64,000 nucleotides of DNA from Flabesymbios commensalis (GCA_964017125.1 OZ024915.1:19863970-19927969); one strand, 5' to 3'; shown: positions 1 to 12,790, counted from the stretch's first letter. Notes: a model not told the origin generated them from the letters alone. Numbers and translations: made by a program.

Positions 1-95
1 ACTAAACTATGTGCTCCACATTGGTCACGTGGAAAACGCTTTGGCTATAATTTGTATACATGTGCAAGGATGATGATTCCATCAGCTCTTACATG

Positions 96-330
96 GCGGG
101 GACTGATTTTTGACGTCAAAATCTGACGTTTGTAGACGTCAGATTCTGCCGTTTAGAATCGATCCCCGCACTGTAAGAATTAAAATATTTGTAATGGTTG
201 TAGACCCATAGCATTGTATTCGAGTGAAGCAGAAAGAGCTAAATTAGACCTTTATGATGATTTCAAATTGACAAATCCTTTTGGTCTCCATGGTTTATAC
301 AACAATATTTCAGTCTTTTAAGGGGTAAAG
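96..330 (+). repeat. Palindromic MITE, GATC-palindrome family, copy 1
   Basis: A palindromic head (tgacgtcaaaatctgacgt and its complement around 120-160, then gatccccgcactgtaag) is followed by a conserved tail containing gtagacccata and gtctccatgg. The same head and tail recur near 1795, 27921, 38996, 43647, 47806/53198, 59456 and 60921, always in this orientation. The best copies run from aacccttacagcgc to gcgctttaagggtt, so these are probably the terminal inverted repeats. No coding capacity. Family name not recognised. Confidence 0.7.
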
Positions 331-1794
331 ATCGTGAAAGTCAAATAAGGACTTCCATCGAGCGTACACTATTCCGGTCTCCTCAATTGAGCCTGAGATG
401 CCTCACTCAAGGAAGAAAATGATGTTGCAACAATACATGTAAAACACATACGGGGCTATGGGATTGTAAGTGGTAGTACTTTTTGGCCCACAAAGGCAGC
501 TCATTGGAGAGGTGTTCCGTTCATTGCAAGCTGCGTAGCATGCGAAAAAGATGTAGGTCTATTACAGAAGTATATACATGTATGTTAATTTATTCAAAAG
601 TTGTCATTTCAATATGGCCCCTGGTGGCAATTTTAGCTTTTAATCCTGGTCTCGGGAGTTTTCACAGGTCACTAAAGATGACCATATAAATAAACCCTGC
701 ATTTAACAGCTTTAAATTATTTTTTTCCGACTTTACGTATCTAAAATTCCTGGACTACATAGCTTAGTAGTCAGTAGTCCAAAGCAGTCATCCAAAAAAT
801 ATCAAGCCTCCTCGATTCTGGCCATTATTGTTTACGGTGGATTGTCATCGACATTACCCGGTGTGTTGATCTTGCATCACTGGTCACTGTTTGACATTAA
901 CTCGTCTTTGACCAAATCATATTATATGATTTGTGTTACGGGAAAGTACAGTACAGGCCAAGGGCTGTTTTTACACGTAGAACATTCAATAGCCATTCCA
1001 GGGCAATTGGGACGACAAGCAATCCACAGTGAGGTAGTAGCTAAATATATTTCATAAGAGGGAAATATCTGTATTATGAAATATGTGTTTTTATCGGTCA
1101 GTGTTTGCGCCTTTACAAGTTAAAAGAGAAACAAGAATGAGATTTAATTTTATACATCGATGTCCAAAATAAGGAATAACATCTCATTCTTATTTCTCAT
1201 TCTTTATTTTTCTAAGATTTTCAGTTCTGACCAGATATTTGTAATATTATTTTTCAACGAGATTAACCACTAATACAGCTGATAAGTCATCTGATATTAA
1301 AACATTTATTTTACAAACATTATACATAGCCTTTGTACTTGTTAATTACATGATAATACGCATTAAATTCGCTGATGGTTTCAAAAAGAAAATTATCAAA
1401 CGAACTATACCTATTGTGTTTGATTGTATGTTTATCCGTCTGTTCCTGGTTGGGAGTAGATATATTTATCACTAACTCTTACAAGGTTTATATATCAGAG
1501 GCAGATGTCATAGGGGTCGTTCGTGCAGTTAACGGGTAATAAGGTCATAATAAAACAAATGACTAACGCGTATTATTTAGGATGATTGTCAATAAAAAAA
1601 TAATAATGTAAATAAATAACGCCAATAAAATTATAAGTTACACCTTTATATTTCACCTTCTTATTTGGCCAAATTAATATTTTAGATAATACATATCACA
1701 TAAATTCAAACAGTAAAATGTAATGCGTACGCTGTTTCTCCTTTAAATATTTATTAAATAAGCGGATTTTTTCGTGTATTAGTTTTCTGGGTTT
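331..1794. other. No gene recognised
   Basis: AT-rich sequence. Open frames are under 75 codons and lack any recognisable motif or codon signature. A small hairpin sits at about 1133-1205, where aagaatgaga pairs with tctcattctt. Confidence 0.5.
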
Positions 1795-2040
1795 AACCCT
1801 TACAGCGCGGGGATCGACATTAGACGTCAGAATGTGACGTCTGCATACGTCAGATTCTGATGTCTAAAGTCGATCCCCGCACTGTAAGAATTAACATATT
1901 TATAATGGCCGTAGACCCATAACATAGCTATCCAAATGAATTAGAAAGAGCTAACTAAAACATTTATGATGATTTCTAATTGGAAAAAACCTATTGGTTT
2001 CCATGATTTTAATAAAAAAATTCTGCGCTTCAAGGATTAA
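1795..2040 (+). repeat. Palindromic MITE, GATC-palindrome family, copy 2 (near complete)
   Basis: Begins with aacccttacagcgcggggat and ends near tctgcgcttcaaggattaa, giving imperfect inverted termini. The inner palindrome (gacgtcagaatgtgacgtc around 1824-1870) and tail match the other copies. About 245 bp with no reading frame. This copy gives the clearest full-length reference for the family in the window. Confidence 0.75.
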
Positions 2041-2301
2041 AACGTGGTGGTGATGATGGATATCACCATAACAGTAATAATCCTTACTACGCTAGGTTGT
2101 CAGCTTCTATTGATTTGAGTCTGAAATTGATTGTTAGCAAAACTTTCAGTTTCAATTTACGATAAATAATATTTATGAGAAAGTATCTAAACTATATGTA
2201 GACCACACAACATTTCTTAGTTTCAGCTAGATTTTATTTGGTTTGAAACTGGCCCAGCAAACAGTAAATCTTTCATCGGCGGAGGGGGGATTACCAGATA
2301 T

Positions 2302-2523
2302 ATGCCTTTAAAATTGATCATGTTTCATGTTGCTGGTAATAAGCCATCACTGGACCGCAATGAATTCAATGTTTTTGCACCTGTTTCTGACATAAATTGT
2401 GTTTCCAAATTGGTGGAGAAAATTGTCGCTAACCAAATAAAATATCTCATGCTAAATTCATGTATTTCAAATAATTGTCGTTCGGTATTTAATACAGGTC
2501 ACTCCACCGAAACAGCTTTGTAA
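2302..2523 (+). pseudogene. LINE reverse-transcriptase fragment
   Basis: The frame contains KPSLD, a degraded N(Y/F)RPVS region, VSKLVEKIVANQI and GHSTETAL. These are hallmarks of the N-terminal (finger) region of reverse transcriptase in CR1/Jockey-type non-LTR retrotransposons. Only about 74 codons remain. The catalytic motifs that should follow are absent, and the sequence passes straight into the transposon-gene fragment at 2564. It is a dead fragment, truncated on both sides. Clade assignment is by motif memory only and is uncertain. Confidence 0.75.
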
Positions 2524-2563
2524 AAATCTAGTATAGTAGAGGGTATAAAAAATTGATAGTGAC

Positions 2564-3870
2564 ATGATCTCTGTACCTCGTCTGCCTAAACAAGAAGCTG
2601 CGAAGGTAGCTGATATTATGCTACTATACAAACTTGCCATGCCGATCAGATCATTCCTGGGCTCGATTAGTACTCTCATAAGGGGGTCAGGCCTTGAAGA
2701 ATATCTCCAGACAGCCTATAAGGGCGTACAAAACATGCTAAATGGGAACTGGTCACATGCGGTTCGGAGATTCTGCATGGTGTCTTCTGGTTTGGTTCAC
2801 AGAACTATATCTGCATCTAGATGACACCTCTAAGGTAAAAGAGACCATGACATCTACCTTAGCGAGTGCAAGTGAGTCAATAACAGGAAGGTTGTAGGTA
2901 GATGGCTTTACAAGCCAGTCACCATTGTTCACCAGTATCTTCGAGCTGAGCGAGAATGGTTGCTGCATCACTCTGGAGAGATGTTACCATGTTCATTGCT
3001 GGACATTGAAATTATGCCAGGTATATAGCTATTCGTGTGCATGCGATGGAACAGCTGCTGAAGAAAGCATAAAGGCAGACTTCCTCAAAGTCTGAGATTT
3101 ATGCCAAGCACAATGACGGAATGTTAAAAGCTGTATTTCAAGATAAATTTGGAGAGCAGACCATGATTAGGTATGGCAAGGGTAGGAGTGGTCTAAAGTG
3201 GTGCACACTGTCCCCCAAACAACGAAATGAGTTGGTAGTCACTCTATACCCTATACTCCAGATAAGGGTTAACATCGTGGGGAACATGACTATATTATGC
3301 CGTCCCATGAGCTGTGTGCCTCCTCCATTGACCAATATGGGAACCTTAGGGAAATCACCAAATCATCACTGATGGCAAAGCTTGCTGTTTACATCACAGA
3401 TCAACTTGTTCCAGATCTAGATATAGCTAGCGGAAATGCACTGCTGTACCACATTACATGGCCACAGGACTGTCTCTGTTATTGCAGTATATGTTTTTGT
3501 TTGCGCAGTGGTACGACTAACTATCACCCACCGCTTACATTTTCATCCCACAAAATTATTGTGTGTCAGAATCGTTACCTTAATGTTTCAAACAAGGGTG
3601 CTAAGTACTCCCCTGCTTATGAGTTTAAGCTCTCGACACCACTCCCCCCACGAGAACAAATCATGAGGAGTACCGCCAACAAGAAAGTTTTTTCTTGAAC
3701 TCCTCTCAAAATGTTCCATCGCAGAAGGGATTGAAATAGCTGGTGAACGGTACAGAGAATATGACCATGAAGAAGCTGACACGACGATGGTCAGCTGTGC
3801 ATTGGAAAAAAACAAATGGGGTAAAATATCTTCCCTGCAACTGATGACCCTGATCCACTCCTTCACTAAT
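2564..3870 (+). pseudogene. Academ-like transposase, middle part (outer element)
   Basis: Recognisable blocks in order are: IRGSGLEEYLQTAYKGVQNM at about 2677-2735; NYARYIAIRVHAMEQLL at about 3013-3066; an IRYGKGRSGLKWCTLSP block at about 3160-3215; and YDHEEADTTMVSCALEK at about 3760-3810. The last resembles the EAD(T/S)-type acidic motif of XPG/FEN-like nucleases found in this family. Blocks lie in different frames with several stops, so the gene is dead. The fragment ends at a SINE inserted at 3882 and resumes at 4208. Function (DNA cleavage and strand transfer) is inferred from the family, not from intact residues. Confidence 0.7.
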
Positions 3871-3881
3871 TGTTGGGAGAA

Positions 3882-4196
3882 ATGAAATGAAATGAATCGG
3901 GCTTTAGGCCACCTTTGTGCACATATAGGCTAAACTGGGCCAGGAGAACCTCCTGAGGATGGTGAGATGATTGAGATGACACTGTCCTCCAGACACAGGA
4001 TTCGAAATTCGAGCCCTGGCGGTCTGAGGCCGAGCACGCTACCTCTCGGTCACGGAGGCTCCCCACAATACTAATTTTCACACGTGGATGGGGAAGAAAC
4101 AATTTTGTTTCTTTCAAACCGCCGAGACCGGGAACCGAACCCCGGACTCTGGCGTGAAAGGCAGCGGTGCTAACCACTACCCCAGGGCCCCCGCCC
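3882..4196 (-). mobile_element. tRNA-derived SINE (full length, in outer element)
   Basis: A 315-bp element lies on the minus strand. Its A/T-rich tail (tttcatttcatt on the minus strand) is at the left and a tRNA-like head is at the right. The head contains a B-box-like ggttcggttcc (complement of 4131-4141) and an A-box-like tagtggttagc. It is bounded by an exact 11-bp target duplication, tgttgggagaa, at 3871-3881 and 4197-4207. Shorter copies lie at 13790, 26655 and 43371. Confidence 0.88.
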
Positions 4197-4207
4197 TGTT
4201 GGGAGAA

Positions 4208-4395
4208 GAAACAAGCTGTCAAGTTGAGGTGGTTCAGGCTGGGATAAAATTCTTTAATCATTTTTTTATGGAGAAAAGGGACATATTTCTACATGGGAGA
4301 ACCTTAGACTAAAAATCTACCAGAGGTGCAAGTCAAAAATGCCTCCAATGAAGGCTTTGCCTCCCACTTCTCCCAATTTAGCTTTACATATGAAG
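4208..4395 (+). pseudogene. Academ-like transposase, LPPTS block (outer element)
   Basis: The outer gene continues after the SINE. The frame reads KFFNHFFMEK and later MPPMKALPPTSPNLALHMK, ending exactly at the AAG that flanks the inner element. The next residues of the family motif (RAHLHVMMWKAAD) are found only at 21111, on the other side of the inner element. This places the insertion inside one codon-aligned AAG. Confidence 0.75.
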
Positions 4396-4669
4396 TAGTA
4401 CACCCCCTTATGTCACAAAAAAGCCGTCGTGGGATTTTTTGCGTAATTCTTGCCAATATGATTTTTTGCAAAGATTAGTATCTGAAATTGCCTCATTTTC
4501 ACACGATTTTTGACGACAAAGTTGTTAATGCAGTTATTTTCAGCGTATTAGGTATCCTTCATACAATAAAACAAAATAGTTGTTCAATATTTTTTCAAAT
4601 AATTCTGAAACATCTGATAAACCAGTTTTCGTTTGATAAAATAAAGCTGTACATATCAACTTTGTAAGT

Positions 4670-5976
4670 TTAAACACCAAGTTCATCATTGTCGGAATGA
4701 TGCAGAATAAAACTATTTTTACATTTTTGAGCATCAGCTTCGCATGCACATAGTTCAGTACACTGGACAATATTTAAACTACAAGAACGATTCCCTTTGC
4801 ACATACTTTTTCGACAACCGCATTTGACAAATTGCAATACACACTGAGGAACAAACGGTATCCGCGTTGGTTTTAATTCCCCATTTGACATGACCAACAT
4901 GACCCACGTGACTGCAGTGGAGTGAGCGTTTGGTGTCATATGTGACCCTGGAGGTGTGCTCGTCTGATGTCCCCGTGCATGGCACCTTGTGTGGTGGAAG
5001 TTTGTCTATACCAAGGTTTTGGTTCTGTCCACAAATACCACCTGAGATTTTCAGCAGGCTAAAATTGCTCATTTTGTTTGGAGAAAAGTAAGCAAATAGG
5101 TTCCTCACAACCCATAAAACCTTGATCACTGGGTTTATCTTCTATTCCAAGCTTGGTCAGAGCCAGATGTACATTTTCGCTGGCATTGAGAAAATAATTC
5201 CACCACACTGTCTTACTATTTTCAAACACGCGACCGGTAGTGTCTCAATCACTTAGGCAATGGAAACCTATCAGTGCCTCAATGTGGGCCTGGCCAAGGG
5301 TATTACCAATTGGCAGGAGAGGAATATGCCTCCGTTTTAGCCCAGTTCCCATATTCATCACAGTGTGAGGTCCGAGTAGTGTCAGGGAAGATAATGCCAA
5401 TACAACTGTTTCAGAGGAACATAAATGGATGTAGGAGCCCTTACTGTGTATCCTGCTGCATAAATTACAAGATGTGTGTCGGCCTCTTCGTGATTATTTT
5501 GAAGTGCCATCACTGATGGCATGTTTGATGTTGCACCAAGGCGGGTGATTGCTGTGATATGTAGGCCTACTGTAGCTGATTGGATCAGATTATCAGCTAG
5601 GTAGATTGTGAGCAAATCTTTAGTTACAGTGCTGCTCAAAAATATACTCAACTTTTTGATACGAGTTTGTCTTCATCCTTATATCCCCGAATCTGTTTGG
5701 ATTTACCTTTAGTTCACCAATTTTTTGTATTTTCTTTTAGAGAAGAGACTAAATCATAGTTATCAAAATTACATATTAATGTTTATAACCAGAAGATTTC
5801 CTTACTATTGCATTTACAAAATTTTCGCAGATACTGATTATCCCTTCAAATACCGCCTGTTCATTTACAACTGCCATTCCATCAAAAAAATGCAAGAGAC
5901 AATTAACCGTGGAATGTTCATATTTAGATGTCACTTTCCTCAGATCAATGTTTCGGGAAGATCTTGTAATAACCAG
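4670..5976 (-). pseudogene. Academ-like transposase, C-terminal half (inner element)
   Basis: Read on the minus strand from 5976, it begins LVITRSSRNIDLRKV, which continues the block that stops at 18566. It then shows a FDGMAVV block and NHEEADTHLVIYAAG (about 5440-5490), the XPG-nuclease-like acidic motif. Next comes IDKLPP (about 5010), and finally a cysteine-rich tail with VKCGCRKSMCKGNRSC and CTELCACEADAQKC, ending in an acidic DNDELGV before a stop at about 4670. The tail looks metal binding. Frames change between blocks and stops are present, so it is not functional. Confidence 0.75.
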
Positions 5977-5989
5977 CATACCTGGGTTC

Positions 5990-6130
5990 AACTCCATTTT
6001 TTTAATTCCAATTCCTGATCCAATTCCTTTTTTTAATTCCGAGGCTAATTCCAATTCCTTTATTTTCTTTTTTTATAATTCCAATTCACATTCCAATTCC
6101 TAATTTCTAATTCCTTCCCAATTCCGGACT
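5990..6130. repeat. AATTCC-rich subterminal repeat, left end of hAT-like insert
   Basis: Degenerate repeats of aattcc and ttccaattcc directly follow the left terminus. The matching tract lies at 18420-18560 just inside the right terminus, as expected for transposase-binding subterminal repeats of a hAT-type element. The short open frames rich in NSNS here are repeat artefacts. Confidence 0.75.
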
Positions 6131-7758
6131 TTTTAAATATGCTATACAATTATCTGATTTAAGGCACTAAGTATTTTATTGTGCGAATAATAAACATCAC
6201 TTTTTATATGCGAGAGCGTTTTTATATAAGTAGTAAATCAATCAGAATCAAATAAACTAATTATTGTGACATGTATTTTAATATAACGTCGTGTTAAATT
6301 CTTGGTCATTACATTGGATATTTTGTATAATCTTTGTAAAACTGATCAAGTTACACAAGCCATTCTACAGATAGTAAAGGCAGGTTAACAATATAATTTA
6401 TGTCTAGATGTACTCATGAATCAGATGAATGTTGTGATTAATATAATGTTTTTTTCCTATGTATTTTCACTTTCATATTGCAATGTTATTAATAATTTTT
6501 CATTTGTTTCATGTGTTAATGTCGAGACGTATGTAATGGTGTGAATATAATTCAGAAGAGTCACCTGGTGAATGCGAATAATTTAAATTCAGGAATGAAT
6601 ATGCTTCTAGCGATTTATTATTTTAGTTGTACCTCTTGCTCAGTGTTGCGACTTCCTCTATCTATATTTCGCTTCGTCATTGATTCGTTCATTCAATTAG
6701 TGTCTCTCGGTCGGACATCACACACATTCTTAGTGAGGAAAACTCCTTCCTGAACTAGGGAAGTCATACAATGTAATTGCATCATTGAAATGCGGCCCGC
6801 ATTGTAAAGGCCTAAAAGGAGGCTGTGTGGACGACAAGTGTTAACCCCAATTATCGATTAATTATGACGATTACCTTTATGTCTAATAAAATGTGAAAAC
6901 GCTACAGTCTGCTTGGTTGTCACTCAGGGAAAATACGACCCTGTATTCCCCCCTCTTACAGTTTTGGCGTGAACAAATAAATAAATAAAGTATCGCGCGA
7001 ATTTAGAGCTAAACTAATATTGAATGAAAAATACTAAAATCATCAGTGAACCATTTAAATAGATTATGCGTGTTGTCAGATAATAACAAGTAACATGTGG
7101 TTTATTTTTAATTGGTGGTGTTGTATTGTTATGCCAGAGCTATAAAACTGTCACTAATTTCTTATAACCCAATATTTTGATCACTCCAAACAAATATATG
7201 CCCCAAATTAGCCCCCTTTATCTGTTACCATACTTTGATATACTTACAGTGACACATAGAATAGACTACTAGACAAAATTAGTAGACCGACATGTTTTAT
7301 TTCAAAAAAAAATTGTGGCATATAAGAAAAACATTAACATGATTAATGGGACCTACATTTGAATATACATGTAATTTATATGAAACCCTAGCATTCAACA
7401 TGTGCCGGAAGGCGCGCAATTTGCGACATTCCGCGACGATGAACTAACAGTAAATGTTCCTATAGAATACACACAATCATGCCATCTCCCATTTCGCGTA
7501 ATAACTGGTTGACAATACATTGTATATACCTCTGTAACAGCATCATCGCATAACGCGATAACATATGGATATAAAAAGGGTGCATCTGCCACTTTAAAAG
7601 TGACAGATAGGGCTCACATCCTTTCATATCCTGGGGGAAGATATATCGCGCTTTTAGCGTGGTATAACCATGATAACAGGAGCATTATATTATACCGCAG
7701 TTTAACAGGATCATCATATCGTGTAATAGGCATATATTTATTATAGCGCCGTCACAAA
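6131..7758. other. No gene recognised
   Basis: AT-rich interior of the hAT-like insert. No open frame over 71 codons, no motif, and no obvious match to other parts of the window. Confidence 0.45.
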
Positions 7759-9580
7759 ATCGTTTTAGTATTCGAAGTAGGTGATAAAAATATGCATACT
7801 ATACTCAGATACTTGATTATGATCACAGTTGCACATAAGTGATCATATCAGGTACAATTTTTTTTATCACTTCCTGCTAAAAATATTTACCTCTTCAGGT
7901 AATTCAATTTTTACAATTCAAAGTAAACACTTTCTCGCAAGAAATCTGCTCTCAGAGTAACATTTACATCCATATAGTCACTTTTAGTCTGTTTTCAATG
8001 CAAGATAATAAGGTTTTGAAATATGTGATAAAAATAAGCATACTATACTTGATATGATCACAGTGGCACATAAGTGATCATATCAGGTTTGTTTATCACT
8101 TCCCACTAAAAATATTTACCTCATCAGGTAATGCAATTTTTACTCTTCAAAGTAACTATTTTCTTTGATGAAATTGTTTCAAAGATTTAAATTGACATCC
8201 ATATGGTAACTTTCAGTCTGTTTTCAATGCACTGTCATACAGTTTTGAAATATGTGATAAAATTATGCATACTATACTTGATTATGATCATAAATGCAAA
8301 TAAGTGATGATATCAGGTCCAACTTTTTTTAATAACTTCCTGCTAAAATATATTTACCTCGTCAGGTAATTCAATTTTAGTATTCGAAGTAAACACTGTC
8401 TCTTAATTTCGGTTTTAAGTGTAAAATTGACATAGAATTCTGTATGGTCTGTTTTAGTCTGTTTTCAATGCAATGTCATAAAGTTCTGAAATATATTCAA
8501 TAAAAATAAGCATACTATACTCAGATACTTGATTATGATCACAGTTGCACATAAATGATATATATCAGGTACAACTTTTTTTTATCACGTCCCACTAACA
8601 ATATATTTACCTCGTCAGGTAATTCAATTTTTACTTTTCAAAGTAAACACTTTCTCGTATAAAATCGGCTCCAAGAGTATAATTGACATCTATATGGTCA
8701 CTTTTAGTCTGTTGTTAATGTAATTAAATAGGGTTTTGAAATAAGTGATAAAAATATGCATAATATACTTGATTATGATCATAGTTGCACATAAGTGATC
8801 ATATCAGGCACAACTTTTGTTATCACTTCCTGCTAAAAATATTTACCTCGTCAGGTAATTCAATTTTTAGTATTCAAAGTAAACACTTTCTCGCATGAAA
8901 TCGGCTCTAAGAGTAAAATTGCCATCTATATGGGCACTTTTATCCTCTTCTCAATGCAATGTCATAAGGTTTTAGGATATGTGATAAAAATATGCATATT
9001 ATACTTGATTATGATCATAGTTGCAACTAAGTGATCATATCAGGTAAAACTTTTTTTATCACTTCCTGCTAAAAATATTTACCTCTTTAGGTAATATTTA
9101 CCACTTTAGTCTGTTTTCAATGCAATGTCATAAGGTTTTGAAATATATGATAAAAATAAGCATACTATACTTGATATGATCACAGTGGCACATAAGTGAT
9201 CATATCAGGTACAACTTTTTTTTATCACTTCCCACTAAAAATATTTACCTCATCAGGTAATGCAATTTTTACTCTTCAAAGTAACAATTTTCTTTGATGA
9301 AATTGTTTTCAAAGATTTAAATTGACATCCATATGGTAACTTTCAGTTTGTTTTTAATGCACTGTCATACAGTTTTGAAATATGTGATAAAATTATGCAT
9401 ACTATACTTGATTATGATCATAGATGCAAATAAGTGATGATATCAGGTACAACTTTTTTCACAACTTCCTGCTAAAATATATTTACCTCTTCAGGTAATT
9501 CAATTTTAGTATTCGAAGTAAACACTGTATCCTGATTTCGGCTCTAAGTGTAAAATTGACCTAGAATTCTGTATGGTCTT
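7759..9580 (-). repeat. Left array of ~240-bp repeat (reverse orientation)
   Basis: About eight units, marked by tacctcgtcaggtaattc-like cores near 7890, 8122, 8355, 8613, 8848, 9084, 9252 and 9487. Each unit also carries cataagtgatcatatcagg and tatgcatactatacttga. A two-unit block with a diverged core (tcatcaggtaatgc) at 8030-8400 recurs at 9150-9540, giving a higher-order period near 1.13 kb. The orientation is opposite to the large array at 14691-18235. Confidence 0.85.
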
Positions 9581-10184
9581 TTTGTAGCTGGGCGTCAGCC
9601 CAGGTACATTATTATCAGAATCTGGTCTCTGAATTTGAGACAAAACGTGACGTCATTTCATTCATAAAACTGATAGATGGGTGAATTCCGTTCATAAATC
9701 TGACCATTGGCCTTAGTTTTGGGGACCCTATCAATAAATACATATACACATACAGCTTCTTATATCAGTTTGATACAAAACAAGACTGTTCGATGTTGAC
9801 TGTCCCTTAACTACTGGTAGTAGGTTAGTACTCAAGTCTATCCAAACAGAAATGTTATTGGCTGATCAGCAGTGGCCCTTGTCCAGCATAATCAATCCGC
9901 TATGTTCTGATTGGGCGCAACTTATGCAAGCTACAGGGCCCGGTAACATGCATTATTCTGGGGAGAAGGGTTTGTATCCTGATCAGTAATTAGCCAGCGA
10001 TGACATCATTCAAAATGTGACACAATAGCTGACATCCATCTCCAAATATGGTATGCCCTATTGGTCTCCAGGATTTCCCCTCCTGGGACATACTGCATGC
10101 TGATTGGCCAGCAATGCCATCATTTATAAAACATGTCTGACCTCAATAGCTTACCTAACCTCTGAGGTCAGAATTATCTGTACA

Positions 10185-10540
10185 TAACTACAACACGTCA
10201 CCCCAACAAACAAGTGCCATTCACCCAATACTGTTTTAATGTTGGCCCAACGTCTTAGACGCTGATCCGCCATTAAAACAGCATTGGGTGATAGTGCAGC
10301 TTTGCTGGGACCCACTGCAGATGAACTGAGGGAGGGGTGGTATTCAGTTACCATTAATGTCATTATCCCGCACCCAATGCCGATACAATATTGGTCCTAT
10401 GTCGCAGACGCTGGTCCAACATTAAATGCATTGGGTCTGCTGAGCACCTATAATCGATGTTGTGTTGTTCATCCAGTCTCGACACAAGACAGTGAATAAC
10501 GTTGGTCCAGCGTCGTAGACTGGGGTATAGGCACTACACA
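10185..10540. repeat. Cluster of tgctggg/cgtcgcagacg palindromic MITE pieces
   Basis: Several half-palindromes lie in succession: ttggcccaacgtcttagacg with cattaaaacagcattggg, then ggtcctatgtcgcagacg with tggtccaacattaaatgc, then cgttggtccagcgtcgtag. They belong to the family whose full copies read from cccagcaaacac to gtgtttgctggg with a (g/c)cgtcgtagacg centre. Their density suggests insertion into one another. Confidence 0.6.
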
Positions 10541-10957
10541 TCACAGCTGATCAGCATGATCTTTGAGTCTGATTGTCATCTCATAGACATATCCACACCT
10601 TCTTTCCCAATTTTCCTGTCGTAGGCCTACATAATACATTGTAAATAAGTTGTAAACCCCAATACAACCAATACAACACAACGTAGCAATAACAAATTTG
10701 CAACTGAAGATTGTGGACAGACCTTGGGTTGTCACTGTTGGTGTGGGCTCTTCCAGGGCTACAACGTGGCTCACTTCTGTGGGGGATGGTGTTGACCTAC
10801 TAACGTTACTAATGCACAAAGTCTCAACGTCTGTCCGGGTAGGCTACTGACTCAATTCAGTGCCACATGGTTACCCCTGCATCACATTCAATTGGAGTAG
10901 GCTGGCCTATCAAGCTGGAAGGGAGAAAGAGTCTGGTTGACATACTAAGCCATCTGA
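10541..10957. other. No gene recognised
   Basis: A 92-codon minus-strand frame (10541-10819) contains a hydrophobic run but no recognisable family feature, and it lies inside repeat-rich insert DNA. I do not call it a gene. Confidence 0.4.
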
Positions 10958-11100
10958 GGGGCGCACCATTTGATATCTGGGGGGGGGGGGGCTAGAAAAA
11001 AAATGAAAAAAAAAGTTTGTTGGGAAAAAAAAATTGTTTTCTTGCAACCAACAAAATCTCTAGCCCCCCCCCCCCCCCCATATATCTAATGGTGCGTCCC
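10958..11100. mobile_element. Small MITE with opposed G and C homopolymers
   Basis: A 143-bp palindrome with termini ggggcgcacc and ggtgcgtccc. The arms contain runs of about 14 G (10979 on) and about 16 C (11064 on) next to gctaga/tctagc. A TGA target duplication flanks it (10955-10957 and 11101-11103); CTGA is an equally possible 4-bp reading. No coding capacity. Confidence 0.75.
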
Positions 11101-11864
11101 TGACTCATGAAAGGCTGAATTATGTCACTGTGTTTTCTGACAAAGCAGTGTTACCATGGAAGTTGCAACTATGACTTGAAATTCAAGTACAATGCAGACT
11201 GCTCAATATCTTTTAGTAACATTGTCATATAGCCTATTATGTTTATTGTTATTATAGGCCTACTGTATATTATGTATGAATGGTATAATCTCACAGTAAA
11301 GTATAGGGGAGACTGGGGCACCTTGGGACTTCAACACATTGAGACAGGCCTGTTTAACAGAAATGATTGCGATTTGTTCGCCAGTTGGTCAATGGTACCA
11401 AAACTAACCAATTTCCATTTTCCACCCTGTTTAAACTAAGGTCCATTTTTTACATGAAAATTACTTTTTTAGGATGATCAATATCTGTGTCTATAGACAG
11501 ATGTATCACGTAATACTTGATTTCCCTATGATTTTGGTATCGTACACCTGTGCTATCACTTTATCACTTATGTATAATGGTTTGCTTCAAATACACCCCA
11601 CACAAAAACTATGAATAATATCAGAGATGAGGTCAGTCAGGGTGTCTCAATGTGCACCAAAACTGTCTCAAGGTGCCCCGAGTCTATCTCAGTGAAGGTG
11701 CCCCGAAAGTGTTTCAACTTGTGTCATCTGTACAGGGTTGGCCTACTGCTCCCGAGTGTCTATTTATGTCTATTTATGTCAACTGTATATATAATGTCTA
11801 TGCTTGTCTGAATAACACGGATGAAGTGAAGAACAAGTCGGTGACTATATTTCCCTACCCTAAC
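11101..11864. other. No gene; low-copy repeat-like text
   Basis: Phrases such as gactggggcaccttg and aaggtgccccgaaagtg recur within about 400 bp (11308-11720), suggesting an old internally repetitive element. Small open frames show no family features. Confidence 0.35.
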
Positions 11865-11990
11865 ACGATACACTGACCCAATGCTGGTTTAATGGCGGGC
11901 CATAGTCTGCGACACTGGGCCAACATTAAGCCGACAATGCGTCAGTGTATCGTGTAAGGTATATCCCAGCAAACACGATACGTTGACCCA
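11865..11990. repeat. tgctggg palindromic MITE
   Basis: The palindrome acacgatacactgacccaat ... cagtgtatcgtgt has a catagtctgcgacact centre and is followed by a second half beginning cccagcaaacacgatacg. It is one full and one half copy of the family. Confidence 0.7.
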
Positions 11991-12429
11991 ATGCTGGGAC
12001 AATTTCATATTGATGTATTTAATATTTTTTTCTGATATGCTTAAATAAAATAATGTTTTATATAAAATGTTTTTTTTTCTAATCTTAGACATACACATAA
12101 TTTAATCATTGCCCGGCCGATTTTACTCTGCAAAATACCGGTACCGACTCTGAATCGTCAATAGCTAGCTTTATACAACATGATTAGTTGTCAGTAAATT
12201 AGACCTACCTTGCATTACGCCAGACTCTCAGTTACCAGTTGCGATTATCGCCATCTGTACACATAGGCCTATAGGCCTAAGTGCCGCATGACACTTTGTC
12301 TGCTGATTTACATATAAAGCCTATTGTATTTAAATATTTCACATATTGATCATCACTATGAATAGTTGTGCTACTTATAATTGACAACACTAGATCTATT
12401 ACAATGTTTTATAAATTTTAATATTTTAA

Positions 12430-12790
12430 TTAGGGGGCCGAACAGGTTAACAAGAGTGTGCCAGACAGCTTAGCGCACTAACACACAGGGCTGGACTGAG
12501 GGGCGAACAGGCTATCGCTGATGGGGGCCGAACAGGTCATCTCACTTACAAGAGGCTAGAGCGTGCTGGACAGCTTGTGTATTAGGCCTACTATTAGCGC
12601 ACTTGTGAACTCACACTCACAGGCTCGTCCCAGTGAACACGAAACAGTTGTATGACTTTATACAATGTTGTACCAGCGTCGAAGACGTTGGGCCGACGTT
12701 GTATAAATGTTATACAAATGTTTTGTGTTTGCTGGGATAACACAGGGCTGGGCAGGTGATCGTTGGTGGGGGCCGAACAGGTCAACATGC
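12430..12790. repeat. gggggccgaacaggt direct repeats with MITE inside
   Basis: The phrase gggggccgaacaggt occurs at about 12432, 12524 and 12768, with cagggctggac/cagggctgggc beside it, so this is a short degenerate direct repeat. Between the last two lies a tgctggg-family palindrome (about 12628-12737, cccagtgaacac to gtgtttgctggg with a gcgtcgaagacg centre). Confidence 0.55.

Noticed and set aside
10541-10819. 92-codon ORF with a hydrophobic stretch as a membrane protein
   Set aside because: It sits in MITE-rich insert DNA, has no recognisable family features and no splice or expression evidence.
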